Below are positions 23,303 through 32,964 of a DNA stretch of 34,595 bases, piece after piece (position 1 is the stretch's first letter; each line of letters starts with the position of its first letter). The DNA comes from Actinomycetes bacterium (GTDB lineage: Bacteria; Actinomycetota; Actinomycetes; Mycobacteriales; Mycobacteriaceae). Both the position numbers and the translations under genes were made by a program. The notes under the pieces were generated by a model that was not told the DNA's origin, did not search any database, and worked only from the letters and a program-made list of their open reading frames with translations. The stretch is from positions 1 to 34,595 of the forward strand of contig JAHZIT010000015.1 in NCBI GenBank assembly GCA_022601275.1, in the 5' to 3' direction.

Positions 23303-23790
23303 GACCAGCGCTCCCGTTCCAGAATTCCGGCCATGCCGGCTTCGCCCGCCAGCATCGCCAACGCTTCGTCACCGAACGGATTCACACCCGGTCCTTTCGC
23401 CAGTGAATGAGCGATCACTACGTGTAGGCACTTGACTCGGTCGGGCATTCCGCCACCCGAGAACGTAGTACCCAGCGGTTCGATCGCGTCACGTTCTGCC
23501 AGATACGACTCGTGCGCCCGACGGTAGGCCGCCGCCAACTCCGGGCTTCGGGCCAGGCGATCGGTCATTTCCCGCATCAGGCCCGACGACTCGAGTCGGC
23601 TGGCCGCTGCCGTCAACGCCGGATGGGTCAGGTAGTACAGCGTCGGAAACGGCGTTCCGTCAGGGAGTTTCGATGCCGTCTTCACGACCGCGGGTTCGCC
23701 GTTGGGGCAGCGGTAGGCGATCTCCAAAACGCCGCGGGGCTCACGACCCAACTGGCGAGCCACCGCATCGAGATCCGATCGCTCAACCAC
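23299..23790 (-). CDS. DUF501 family protein
   Basis: A 163-residue cytoplasmic protein (Rv1025 equivalent by order and sequence memory). I choose GTG 23790, giving 'MVERSDLDAVARQLGREPRG'; it overlaps the ftsB stop by 8 nt. Further upstream codons of the open frame are the ftsB gene read out of frame. Conserved blocks are 'IAYRCPNGEPAVVKTASKLPDGTPFPTLYYLTHP', 'ASRLESSGLMREM', 'AAYRRAHESYLAERD' and 'GGGMPDRVKCLHVVIAHSLAKGPGVNPFGDEAL'. The invariant Cys and His residues (CPNG, CLHVVIAHS) could bind a metal or form an active site. DUF501 is almost always found beside ftsB/eno/ppx in Actinobacteria; its function is not established. Confidence 0.9.
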   Translation of the reverse strand: MVERSDLDAVARQLGREPRGVLEIAYRCPNGEPAVVKTASKLPDGTPFPTLYYLTHPALTAAASRLESSGLMREMTDRLARSPELAAAYRRAHESYLAERDAIEPLGTTFSGGGMPDRVKCLHVVIAHSLAKGPGVNPFGDEALAMLAGEAGMAGILERERWS

Positions 23791-24583
23791 CGGGCTGAGT
23801 TGGGCTGGGCGTGACAGGTTCTGACCCGCCGGGCGTCCCTGGCGAATCGGGCGGAGCTGTTGGCGAAACACCGTGCGGCGCATCGGCGATGGTGTGCCAC
23901 AGCGCCGTGTACCAGGGGTCGCCGCTCTTGGCCGGAGCCGACAAGTCGGAGGGCTCACCGGGCACCGTGGAGCCGGGGGGTAGCTGCACCTGATACGGAA
24001 TCTCGCCCGGCATCACGAAGCCCAGCCGCTCACGCGCCTGCGCCCTGATGAACACCGGGTCGGCGAGCTTACCCTTCTGCTCTTCGAGCTCTGTGATCTG
24101 TTCGCGCAGTTGGGCTTCGGATGCCTTGAGCTGCGCCATCTCCGTGCGCTGCGCGAAGTAGGTCCGCACCGGACCCGCGATGGTCAAGGTCAACACACAG
24201 ATGACCGCCGCGAGAATCGCGGCCCGCCGCGCGGCCGAACCGAATCGCTGCTCGGAGGCCCGCTCCGCTGCTGCGGCAATGGAATCGCGGATCGAATCCC
24301 CGACCGCAATGCCACCGGTACCCTCTGCGACATCGGAGCCGCCCGAACCATCGCCACGGTCGGGATCGCCGTCAAGGCTGTCGCCGTTCGAGATCTCGCC
24401 GGCTCTGGCAACCTCTTTACCCGGCCGCGACTCGGCGCTTCGCGGCTCGCGGCGTTTCGATGGGCCCCCCCGCGGCTTGCCCCGCCCGGCGTCTGACTTA
24501 CCGGGCCGGGACGCCGGAGCCTTCTTGCTCTTGGCGTCCGCAGCGGACCGTCGCCTTGGATCGGGCCTTTTCGCTTCGGGCAC
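23783..24583 (-). CDS. ftsB: FtsB/DivIC-type septum formation initiator
   Basis: A 266-residue divisome protein (Rv1024 equivalent). GTG 24583 lies 3 bp after the eno stop. A long disordered, basic and Gly/Ser-rich cytoplasmic region (1-115) precedes one membrane helix 'AAILAAVICVLTLTIAGPV' (about 121-139). Then comes the extracytoplasmic coiled coil 'MAQLKASEAQLREQITELEEQKGKL', the DivIC signature 'DPVFIRAQARERLGFVMPGE', and a Pro/Ser-rich tail. It is expected to join FtsL and FtsQ to activate septal peptidoglycan synthesis. The N-terminal extension and Pro-rich tail are typical of mycobacterial members and much longer than in E. coli FtsB (about 100 residues). Confidence 0.92.
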   Translation of the reverse strand: MPEAKRPDPRRRSAADAKSKKAPASRPGKSDAGRGKPRGGPSKRREPRSAESRPGKEVARAGEISNGDSLDGDPDRGDGSGGSDVAEGTGGIAVGDSIRDSIAAAAERASEQRFGSAARRAAILAAVICVLTLTIAGPVRTYFAQRTEMAQLKASEAQLREQITELEEQKGKLADPVFIRAQARERLGFVMPGEIPYQVQLPPGSTVPGEPSDLSAPAKSGDPWYTALWHTIADAPHGVSPTAPPDSPGTPGGSEPVTPSPTQPGG

Positions 24584-24586
24584 GGG

Positions 24587-25962
<1,376 letters not shown>

Positions 25963-25988
25963 AGAGCGTGCGTGGTCGGCGGGCGCAC

Positions 25989-26720
25989 TTAGAGCGCATG
26001 TCCGCCGGCATAGGCTTTTGCCCAGTCTCGAACATTCCGGGCGTACTGGTCGGAATGGTTGTAGGCGTGAAGGGCATCCATCCAGCCTCGGGGCGTCGAC
26101 AGGTCCTTTCCGCGCCAGCACAGATACCCCGCCGCCGACAACGCCGCATCGTCGATGTTGTCAACGTTGACGACGCCGTCGTTGTTCGCGTCGACGCCGT
26201 AGAGCGCCCACGTCTCCGGAATGAACTGCATCGGCCCCATGGCGCGAACGTAGGGCTCCTCCCCGTCATGGCTGACCGAGTCGTGGTCCAGAATCTCCAG
26301 GTTGCCGTTGGTGCCGTCCAGCAGAACGCCGCGGATCGGCGGCGAAGTGTCGCCGTTGGCTGCGATAGTCGAGCCACGATAGGTGCCGTGATGGCTTTCC
26401 ACCTCGCCGATGCCGGCCAGCGTGGTCCAGGCCAGATGGCAGTCGGGGTTCTCCACCTCGGCCACCCGGGCTGCGTAGGCGTACGCCTCCAGCGCAGTCA
26501 CCGGGATTCTCAGCGAGGGCGCACGTTCGGACGCCCACTCGTGGAGCTGATCAGCGGGCCGTCCCTCGGCGTAGGTATCGATCTGCGGCACCGGGTCACC
26601 TGGCGGGGGCGGCACGCCTTCAGGAATGGGAGTCCCGAGCTGCCACGAACAGCTCGAGGCCATGAGCAGCGCTGTCGCGCCGATCACGGCCATCGCCTGC
26701 AGCCAACGCACCCGCGTCAC
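25989..26720 (-). CDS. lpqU: Lytic transglycosylase-like lipoprotein LpqU
   Basis: A 243-residue exported protein from GTG 26720, chosen because AAGGAG sits 4 nt upstream; the open frame continues upstream to 26783 without a ribosome site. The signal 'MTRVRWLQAMAVIGATALLM' ends in ASSC (Cys24), a somewhat weak lipobox. A Pro linker follows, then an MltB/Slt-type domain: 'TLAGIGEVESHHGTY' with candidate catalytic Glu108, 'VRAMGPMQFIPETWALYG', an EF-hand-like 'DANNDGVVNVDNIDDAA' loop, 'AAGYLC' and 'DALHAYNHSDQYARNV'. It should cleave peptidoglycan glycan strands at the outer face of the membrane. Equivalent to M. tuberculosis Rv1022 by order. A possible iron box lies about 105 bp upstream. Confidence 0.9.
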   Translation of the reverse strand: MTRVRWLQAMAVIGATALLMASSCSWQLGTPIPEGVPPPPGDPVPQIDTYAEGRPADQLHEWASERAPSLRIPVTALEAYAYAARVAEVENPDCHLAWTTLAGIGEVESHHGTYRGSTIAANGDTSPPIRGVLLDGTNGNLEILDHDSVSHDGEEPYVRAMGPMQFIPETWALYGVDANNDGVVNVDNIDDAALSAAGYLCWRGKDLSTPRGWMDALHAYNHSDQYARNVRDWAKAYAGGHAL

Positions 26721-26826
26721 CGGACTCCTTAAAGCACTCTGGATGACTCCATGATTCCACGCGTCCGGGGACACGGGACTCAACGACGGTCACGGCAGGC
26801 CGTCCATTCATCCTGACTCACAAAAG

Positions 26827-26845
26827 TAAGGTAAGGCAGACCTCG
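26827..26845. promoter_or_regulatory. Candidate IdeR (iron-dependent repressor) box
   Basis: TAAGGTAAGGCAGACCTCG matches the IdeR consensus TTAGGTTAGGCTAACCTAA at 13 of 19 positions, with the conserved AGGT...ACCT half-sites correctly spaced (7 nt). It lies about 107 bp upstream of the lpqU start; no plus-strand gene follows. Match by eye only. Confidence 0.4.
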
Positions 26846-27023
26846 TTTTGGTAAGCCGAAGCAAGGTGCCACGATAGTACTGGCGGGCAGGTTCGATGAC
26901 TAACGGCGCCGGGCTCGACCTCTCCGTGGTTTATGACGATTCGGCCTGGTCAGTAGCCAGGACGAGCCGTCCATCCATTGATCCACGTTGGGCTGTTGGC
27001 TTCGGACGTTGACAGCCTTCTCG

Positions 27024-27094
27024 CCAGTGTCCGCCTACCAGTGCCCTCCGATCAGGCCCTCCGTGGACCAGTGCCCGCCTACCAGTGCCCTCCG
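27024..27094. repeat. 27-bp direct repeat pair
   Basis: CCAGTGTCCGCCTACCAGTG+CCCTCCG at 27024-27050 recurs with one change (T to C) at 27068-27094, offset 44 bp. The core CAGTGYCC motif recurs within each copy, and a third partial CAGTGTCCTCCG follows at about 27097. Confidence 0.85.
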
Positions 27095-27292
27095 CGCAGT
27101 GTCCTCCGAGCCGAGCACCTCGACGCGCCGCACTCCCGCCAAGGTGGCTGCTCTGTCATCGGCGGCTCAGACGGGCTTCAGCCACCTCGACGCGGGATTT
27201 TCTTCGCAGCTGTGTGCGTCTTCATCGGATTCAGCCGGTTTGCGTGACGCCACGGCGATAAATCGTCGCTCGAATCGCCGCGACGTTACGTA

Positions 27293-27386
27293 ACTTCCCG
27301 GCTGCCCAGACTTCCAGACTTCCCAGACTTCCCAGACTTCCCGGCTGCCCAGACATCCGGACTTCCCGGCTACCCGGACTTCCCGG
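27293..27386. repeat. Tandem array of 8-9-bp ACTTCCCRG-like units
   Basis: About eleven consecutive units: ACTTCCCGG, CTGCCCAG, ACTTCCAG, ACTTCCCAG (twice), ACTTCCCGG, CTGCCCAG, ACATCCGG, ACTTCCCGG, CTACCCGG, ACTTCCCGG. A higher-order pattern is visible: ACTTCCCGG+CTGCCCAG recurs. It ends 14 bp before the mazG stop codon, on its downstream side. Confidence 0.9.
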
Positions 27387-27400
27387 GGCAACCACTTCCA

Positions 27401-28384
27401 CTACCGGAATTCGGCCTCTACTACCGCAGCCTCGACCTCAGGCGCCTCCGACGGCCAGTGCGCAAGCCATTCGTCCTCACCGATCGGCGGCGCCTCGTCG
27501 AGCCCCTCAGCGGCGTTGGCCCGACGGGCCATGGCCACCGATCGCTCGGCGGCGCGCACATCGTCCATGAACTCCAGAACCGCCGAGCGCAATGCGGTCT
27601 CGGCGTCGACATCGGCGGACACATAAACCGATGTGATGGTGTTGGGAATCAATTCCGCCGGCATTCCGGCAGCCCCTATTCGGGCGAGCACCTTCTGCGC
27701 TAATGCCAAGGCAGGCTGTCCGGTTGGGATGTCGTCCATGGCTGAAGGCGCACCGGAGATCTGCTTCGTGCCCTTCTCAGCGGCCTTGCGTTGCTCCCAC
27801 TGCGCCAGCTGGTCCTCCAACGTGATCGCCTCGCCGGCCAGTACAGCGGGAACACGGTTACCGAGCTTGCGGACCAGCGCGTCGGCGACGTCGTCGATGC
27901 TGAACGGGTCCTCAGCTGCATCCTGCGCGATGCGAGCGTGAAAGAGCACTTGCAGCAGCACATCCCCCAACTCATCGCGTAGCTCGGAAAGGTCACCGCC
28001 ATGCACCGCATCAAACAATTCGTAGGTCTCTTCCAGCAGATAACGCCGCAACGAATCGTGCGTCTGCTGGCTCTCCCAGGGACCGGCGGTGCGCAACTTG
28101 TCCATCAGTGCCACTGCGTCCACCAAGCGCTCCCCGGGCTGCGGCGCGGGCACAGATATCACTCGCTCACCCGCCGCGACCCGAGTTGCCACTGAGGGAT
28201 GGTCGACATCAGAAGACAGCAGCACCGAAGCAGGGTCACCCTCGTATGCCGGGCGAGCCGACGGCAACGACCACGGCACCTTTATCGGCATTTCCTCGGT
28301 GTACTGGACGTCACCCGTCAACAGCCCGATCGCGTCGATAGGAACCAACGCCGGGCGGCGCGGGTCGACCAGGACGACCGTCAT
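27401..28384 (-). CDS. mazG: Nucleoside triphosphate pyrophosphohydrolase MazG
   Basis: A 327-residue house-cleaning enzyme (Rv1021 equivalent) that hydrolyses NTPs and damaged dNTPs to NMP and pyrophosphate. The all-alpha MazG core has 'LMDKLRTAGPWESQQTHDSL', the Mg-binding EExxE (118-122, in LLEETYELFDAV) and ExxD (138-141, in LRDELGDVLLQV), then 'DVADALVRKLGNRVPAVLAGE' and 'QWEQRKAAEKGTK'. The N-terminal 85 residues and the C-terminal helical part are the mycobacterial extensions. ATG 28384 lies 28 bp after the mfd stop, so co-transcription with mfd is likely, matching the joint role in guarding DNA against damage. Confidence 0.95.
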   Translation of the reverse strand: MTVVLVDPRRPALVPIDAIGLLTGDVQYTEEMPIKVPWSLPSARPAYEGDPASVLLSSDVDHPSVATRVAAGERVISVPAPQPGERLVDAVALMDKLRTAGPWESQQTHDSLRRYLLEETYELFDAVHGGDLSELRDELGDVLLQVLFHARIAQDAAEDPFSIDDVADALVRKLGNRVPAVLAGEAITLEDQLAQWEQRKAAEKGTKQISGAPSAMDDIPTGQPALALAQKVLARIGAAGMPAELIPNTITSVYVSADVDAETALRSAVLEFMDDVRAAERSVAMARRANAAEGLDEAPPIGEDEWLAHWPSEAPEVEAAVVEAEFR

Positions 28385-28412
28385 CTTCTCCGTCCCGTGT
28401 GGGTCATGTCGT

Positions 28413-31400
28413 TCATTCGCGCGAGATACCTCGCAGCTTGGTTATATCAACTTCCTCCCCCGGATTCCCACCGATGGCCACTAGCAGGCCCACGACGAAC
28501 GAAACCAGATCAAGATCGCGGATCCGAGGTGCTCCCACCCCGTTCCCCGACCGCGGGATAGGCACCTGCACGGTCGACGTGGTGGCGCGATAGTTCGCCC
28601 CCGCGTACAGCCGCTTGAGCCTCAGCTGTGCCGAATCCGGCAGCGTCAACGGCGAGACCCGCACGGTGGAGGCAGACACCGCCCCGATCTCGGTGACGCC
28701 GTTCGCGCGCGCCAACAGTCGCAGCCGCGCCACCGCGATCAATCGCTGGGCCGGCTCGGGCAGCGGACCGTACCGGTCGACGAGCTCGTCGATCACGGAG
28801 TCAATGGCAGCATCATCCTGAGCGGCGGCAAGACGCCGGTAGCCCTCCAATCGCAGGCGATCGCTGCCGATGTAGTCCGGCGGAAAGTGCGCGTCGACCG
28901 GCAGATCGATCCGAACATCCTTCGGTTCCTCAACGGCGGCAACGGTTTCCCCGTCAGCTGCTGCTCTGTACGCCTCGACGGCCTCGCCGACCAGACGCAC
29001 ATAGAGATCGAAGCCCACGCCGGCCACATGCCCGGATTGGGCAGCGCCCAGCACGTTTCCCGCACCGCGGATCTCGAGGTCCTTCATCGCGACAGCCATC
29101 CCAGCACCCAATTCGTTGTTCTGAGCGATCGTCGCGAGGCGGTCGTACGCCGTTTCGGTCAGCGGAACCTCGGGCGGATAAAGGAAGTAGGCGTAGCCGC
29201 GTTCGCGACTTCGTCCCACCCGACCGCGCAGCTGGTGCAGCTGGGAGAGGCCGAACGTATCGGCGCGCTCCACGATCAGCGTGTTGGCATTCGAGATGTC
29301 CAGGCCGGTCTCGACGATCGTCGTACACACCAGGATGTCGTACTCGCGATTCCAGAAGCCCTCGACGGTGCGTTCGAGATGCTCTTCGGGCATCTGCCCG
29401 TGCGCGACGACGACCCGCGCCTCGGGCACCAAAGCCTGCACCCTCGCCGCGGCCTGATCGATCGTGCGCACTCGGTTGTGAATGTAGAACGCCTGCCCGT
29501 CGCGCAGCATCTCACGCCGCAGCGCCGCGGCGACCTGCTTGTCGTCCTGCGGGCCCACGTAGGTCAGCACCGGGTAGCGTTCCTCGGGCGGTGTCAGGAT
29601 GGTCGACATCTCCCGGATTCCCGCCAGGCTCATCTCCAACGTGCGCGGAATCGGCGTCGCACTCATGGTGAGAACGTCCACATGGGTGCGCATCGACTTG
29701 ATGTGTTCTTTGTGCTCGACGCCGAATCGCTGCTCCTCATCGACGACGACCAGACCCAGGTCCTTCCACGTCACACCGGTCTGGAGCAGCCGGTGGGTAC
29801 CGATGGCGATGTCGACCGAGCCATCCTTCATGCCCTCGAGCGTGGCTCGGGACTCGGCGGGGTCGGTAAAGCGCGACAGCCCCTTCACCGTGACGGGGAA
29901 CCCGGCCATGCGGGCTGCGAACGTCTGAAGATGCTGGTCGGCGAGCAGCGTCGTCGGCACCAGCACCGCCACCTGCTTGCCATCCTGCACCGCCTTGAAA
30001 GCCGCCCGCACCGCGATCTCGGTCTTGCCGTAGCCGACGTCCCCGCAGACCACCCGGTCCATCGGGACGGCCTTCTCCATGTCGGACTTCACCTCGGTGA
30101 TGGCGGTCAGCTGGTCGACCGTCTCGGTGAAGCCGAACGCATCCTCCATCTCCGTCTGCCACGGGGCATCCGGGCTGAACGCGTGTCCGCGCGAGGCCTG
30201 TCGTTTGGCATAGAGCGCGACCAGCTCGGCGGCGATCTCCCTGACGGCTCGCCGCGCTTTGGTCTTCGTGTTGGTCCAGTCGCTGCCGCCCAGACGGGAA
30301 AGGGCCGGTGTCTCACCGCCCACGTAGCGAGACAACTGGTCCAGCGAGTCCATCGGCACGTAAAGCTTGTCGGTGCTGTTTCCGCCGCTGCCCCGTTTGC
30401 CCGAGGCGTACTCGAGCACCAGATATTCGCGGCGGGCGCCACCTACGACACGCTCCGTCATCTCGACGAACCGACCGATACCGTGCTGGTCGTGGACCAC
30501 CAGGTCGCCTGCGGTCAGTGCCAGCGGGTCCACGACGTTTCGGCGCTTGGCCGCCAGCTTCCTGCCTTCGATCGCGGCGGCCCGGTTGCCCGTCAGGTCG
30601 GCCTCGGTGATCACGACGAGGTTGGCGCCGGGGATCACCACACCGTCGTGCAGAGGACCCTTGAGAACGCCCACCACGCCCTCGCGGGGCGCCGCCCCAG
30701 GCTCCAACATCGTTGCGGGAGTGTCTACTTCGCTCATTTGCTCGACGATGCGCATCGCTGTGCCGCTGCCCGGGGTGACGACGACTCCGTATCCTCCGGT
30801 CGCGACGTGGGCGCGCAGCATGGCAAAGATCTCTGCCGGAAAGCTCGACTTGGGCCTTGTGGACCGCGCCGAGGGTGCGGGCCGAATACCCAGCGCCGGG
30901 GTTGAGCCGTCGTCGAGCTGACTCAACGTCCACCAAGGATGCCCCGCGCGGCACGCGGTGTCGCGCGCAGCATCGAAGCCGACGAATCCGGATGCGCCCA
31001 TCGCCTCGATGTCGATGGGCGCCCCACCGCCCATCGCAGCGGTCGACCAGGACGCTTCAAGGAACTCGCGCCCGGTCTTGATCAGGTCGGCCGCGCGGGT
31101 CCGCACCTTCTCCGGATCGCAGATCAACAGCGGGGTGCCGTCGGGCAGGTGATCGGGCAGGGTCGCCAACTCGTCTGGCTTGAGAAGGGGCAATAGCGCC
31201 TCCATCCCGTCCACCGGAATGCCCTCGGCCAGCTTGGCCAGCATCTCGGGCACGCTTCCCGGCACGCTGTTCTCCACGACGGGATGCTCAGCAGAAAGTA
31301 GAGCTGCACGACCTCTCACCTCGGGGGTGAGCAGCATCTCGCGGCAGGGCACCGCGATCACGTGGTCGATGTCGATCTCCGGGATGGACCGTTGGTCGGC

Positions 31401-32081
31401 GACGGAGAACATCCGCATTTCGGAGACCTCGTCACCCCAGAACTCGATCCGCACCGGGTGCTCGGATGTCGGCGGAAAGATGTCGAGAATGCCCCCGCGG
31501 ACGGCGAACTCGCCACGCTTGCCGACCATGTCGACTCGGGTATAGGCGAGGTCGACGAGCCGCGCCACGACCGCGTCAAACTCGGCGTCGGCGCCAACGG
31601 TCAGGGTGACCGGCGCAAACTCTCCCGCGTCCGCGCCCGGGCGATAGGTCAACGGCTGCAGCAGGGACCGGGCGGTGGTCACCACGATCCGCAGCGGACG
31701 GCCCAGCCGCTCGTCGTCGGGGTGGGAGAGGCGGCGCAGCAGCATCAACCGCGCGCCGACCGTGTCCACACCTGGTGAGAGTCGCTCGTGCGGCAACGTT
31801 TCCCAGGACGGGAACAGCGCGACCGCGTCACCGAGCGCCCCCTGCAACTCGGCGGTCAGGTCGTCGGCTTCCCGCCCGGTCGCGGTGACCACCAGCAGCG
31901 GGCCGGACTGCGCGAGCGCGAAAGCCACATAGACACGTGCGCCGGCCGGGCCGACGAGGTTGAGATCGGCGGGCCGATCGGCCGCACGACGCGCCACCTC
32001 CTGCAGGGAGGGGTCTCGCAGCGCCAAGTCGATGAGGCCCGCGATCGGGGTGTGGACGTCGATGGTCCCCGCTGCGGTCAT
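28413..32081 (-). CDS. mfd: Transcription-repair coupling factor Mfd
   Basis: A 1222-residue ATP-dependent translocase that removes stalled RNA polymerase and recruits UvrA to lesions. ATG 32081 opens '[20 protein letters not shown]'; the long upstream open frame is antisense to nothing useful and is ignored. In order: UvrB-homology module ('[23 protein letters not shown]'), RNA-polymerase interaction domain near '[14 protein letters not shown]' (about 510-600), helicase core with Walker A 'GDVGYGKTE' (Lys about 686), DEEQ box (about 781-784), '[10 protein letters not shown]', motif V/VI '[30 protein letters not shown]', TRG motif and the C-terminal UvrA-regulating domain. Length fits the M. 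tuberculosis protein (about 1234). A TACGAT -10-like element lies 10 nt upstream of the ATG. Confidence 0.98.
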   Translation of the reverse strand: MTAAGTIDVHTPIAGLIDLALRDPSLQEVARRAADRPADLNLVGPAGARVYVAFALAQSGPLLVVTATGREADDLTAELQGALGDAVALFPSWETLPHERLSPGVDTVGARLMLLRRLSHPDDERLGRPLRIVVTTARSLLQPLTYRPGADAGEFAPVTLTVGADAEFDAVVARLVDLAYTRVDMVGKRGEFAVRGGILDIFPPTSEHPVRIEFWGDEVSEMRMFSVADQRSIPEIDIDHVIAVPCREMLLTPEVRGRAALLSAEHPVVENSVPGSVPEMLAKLAEGIPVDGMEALLPLLKPDELATLPDHLPDGTPLLICDPEKVRTRAADLIKTGREFLEASWSTAAMGGGAPIDIEAMGASGFVGFDAARDTACRAGHPWWTLSQLDDGSTPALGIRPAPSARSTRPKSSFPAEIFAMLRAHVATGGYGVVVTPGSGTAMRIVEQMSEVDTPATMLEPGAAPREGVVGVLKGPLHDGVVIPGANLVVITEADLTGNRAAAIEGRKLAAKRRNVVDPLALTAGDLVVHDQHGIGRFVEMTERVVGGARREYLVLEYASGKRGSGGNSTDKLYVPMDSLDQLSRYVGGETPALSRLGGSDWTNTKTKARRAVREIAAELVALYAKRQASRGHAFSPDAPWQTEMEDAFGFTETVDQLTAITEVKSDMEKAVPMDRVVCGDVGYGKTEIAVRAAFKAVQDGKQVAVLVPTTLLADQHLQTFAARMAGFPVTVKGLSRFTDPAESRATLEGMKDGSVDIAIGTHRLLQTGVTWKDLGLVVVDEEQRFGVEHKEHIKSMRTHVDVLTMSATPIPRTLEMSLAGIREMSTILTPPEERYPVLTYVGPQDDKQVAAALRREMLRDGQAFYIHNRVRTIDQAAARVQALVPEARVVVAHGQMPEEHLERTVEGFWNREYDILVCTTIVETGLDISNANTLIVERADTFGLSQLHQLRGRVGRSRERGYAYFLYPPEVPLTETAYDRLATIAQNNELGAGMAVAMKDLEIRGAGNVLGAAQSGHVAGVGFDLYVRLVGEAVEAYRAAADGETVAAVEEPKDVRIDLPVDAHFPPDYIGSDRLRLEGYRRLAAAQDDAAIDSVIDELVDRYGPLPEPAQRLIAVARLRLLARANGVTEIGAVSASTVRVSPLTLPDSAQLRLKRLYAGANYRATTSTVQVPIPRSGNGVGAPRIRDLDLVSFVVGLLVAIGGNPGEEVDITKLRGISRE

Positions 32082-32091
32082 GGTGGGCTCT

Positions 32092-32097
32092 ATCGTA
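32092..32097 (-). promoter_or_regulatory. Candidate -10 element of mfd
   Basis: TACGAT on the minus strand ends 10 nt before the mfd ATG. Transcription starting about 7 nt downstream of it would give a 5' leader of only a few nucleotides, in keeping with the absence of a clear ribosome-binding site. No good -35 is visible. Confidence 0.35.
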
Positions 32098-32166
32098 GGC
32101 ACCTGCCCGAGTGGTCGCCGCGGTGGCACTGAGCCCGATGGAACGCCCTCGCCGAATTCCGCTCCG

Positions 32167-32802
32167 TTACTCCTGGTGCAGTATCGGGTCGGATTCCAGG
32201 TGTGTGAGCCCGTTCCAGCACAGGTTGACCAGATGGGCCGCCACGACTTCTTTCTTGGGCTCCCGCACGTCAAGCCACCACTGCGCGGCCATCGATACCG
32301 AGCCGACAAGGGCTTGGGCGTACAGCGGCGCCAGGTCGGGATCCAGCCCGCGGCGGGAGAAGTCTCCCGCCAGGATCGAAGCCACCTGGCTCACCGCGTC
32401 GTTGAGCAGAGTCGAATAGGTACCCGAGGTGATGCTCGCCGGGGAATCCCGGATGAGGATGCGGAAGCCGTCGGTGCGCTCCTCGACGTAGGTCAGCAGC
32501 GCCAGCGCGACCCGCTCGATACGCACCCGGGACCGATTCTTGGTCAGCGACGCCGTTATCCCGTCCAGCAGGGCGGACATTTCCCGGTCTACGACGACAG
32601 CGTAAAGCCCTTCCTTGCCGCCGAAGTGTTCATAGACCACGGGCTTGGACACGTTGGCGCGCAGCGCGATCTCCTCGATCGACGTGCCGTCGAAGCCGCG
32701 CTCGGCGAACAGCGACTTGGCGACCTCGACCAACTGCTGGCGGCGTTCGCTGCCGGTCATCCTCGCGCGCGGTGCACGCATTTCCTTATCGGGCGCTGCC
32801 AC
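32167..32802 (-). CDS. TetR-family transcriptional regulator (Rv1019-like)
   Basis: A 211-residue regulator from GTG 32802 ('[20 protein letters not shown]'); ATG 32781 is an alternative, and any start further upstream would run into the tRNA-Gln gene. The N-terminal helix-turn-helix is clear: '[56 protein letters not shown]' (about 20-75). The ligand domain includes '[22 protein letters not shown]', '[17 protein letters not shown]' and '[16 protein letters not shown]'. It matches Rv1019 by position and sequence memory; that protein is reported as an autorepressor of its locus with mfd and mazG. Gap to mfd is 85 bp, so it may be co-transcribed with and control mfd-mazG. Confidence 0.92.
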   Translation of the reverse strand: MAAPDKEMRAPRARMTGSERRQQLVEVAKSLFAERGFDGTSIEEIALRANVSKPVVYEHFGGKEGLYAVVVDREMSALLDGITASLTKNRSRVRIERVALALLTYVEERTDGFRILIRDSPASITSGTYSTLLNDAVSQVASILAGDFSRRGLDPDLAPLYAQALVGSVSMAAQWWLDVREPKKEVVAAHLVNLCWNGLTHLESDPILHQE

Positions 32803-32846
32803 GCTTTTCAGCCTAGATGCTTCGACTAGAGTCTTCGGGTGATCAG

Positions 32847-32918
32847 TCCGTCGTGGTGTAATCGGCAGCACCTCTGATTTTGGTTCAGAAAGTTCAGGTT
32901 CGAGTCCTGGCGACGGAG
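32847..32918 (+). tRNA. tRNA-Gln (TTG)
   Basis: A 72-nt cloverleaf: acceptor TCCGTCG/CGACGGA, discriminator G, D-loop with GGTGTAATCGGCAGCACC, anticodon stem TCTGA/TCAGA around loop TTTTGGT (anticodon TTG, reading CAA/CAG), T-arm TCAGG/CCTGG with TTCGAGT. CCA is not encoded. It stands just upstream of glmU, as in other mycobacteria, and is divergent from the TetR gene. Confidence 0.97.
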
Positions 32919-32964
32919 CGAGCGAGGCGTGCCGACTGCTCGTGCTCGCGCGGGAAGGACATCT

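Larger units (their letters stand above)
26721..27400. other. 680-bp non-coding region between mazG and lpqU
   Basis: No convincing gene is present on either strand; the short open frames overlap repeats and lack protein-like composition. The region holds a candidate IdeR box (26827-26845), a 27-bp direct repeat pair (27024-27094) and a run of 8-9-bp repeats (27293-27386). It is the only large gap in the otherwise compact core block, and the repeat content suggests it changes quickly. A small RNA or strain-specific insertion cannot be excluded. Confidence 0.6.

Noticed and set aside
28887..30905. Plus-strand 672-codon frame opposite mfd
   Set aside because: Antisense shadow of the highly conserved mfd gene.
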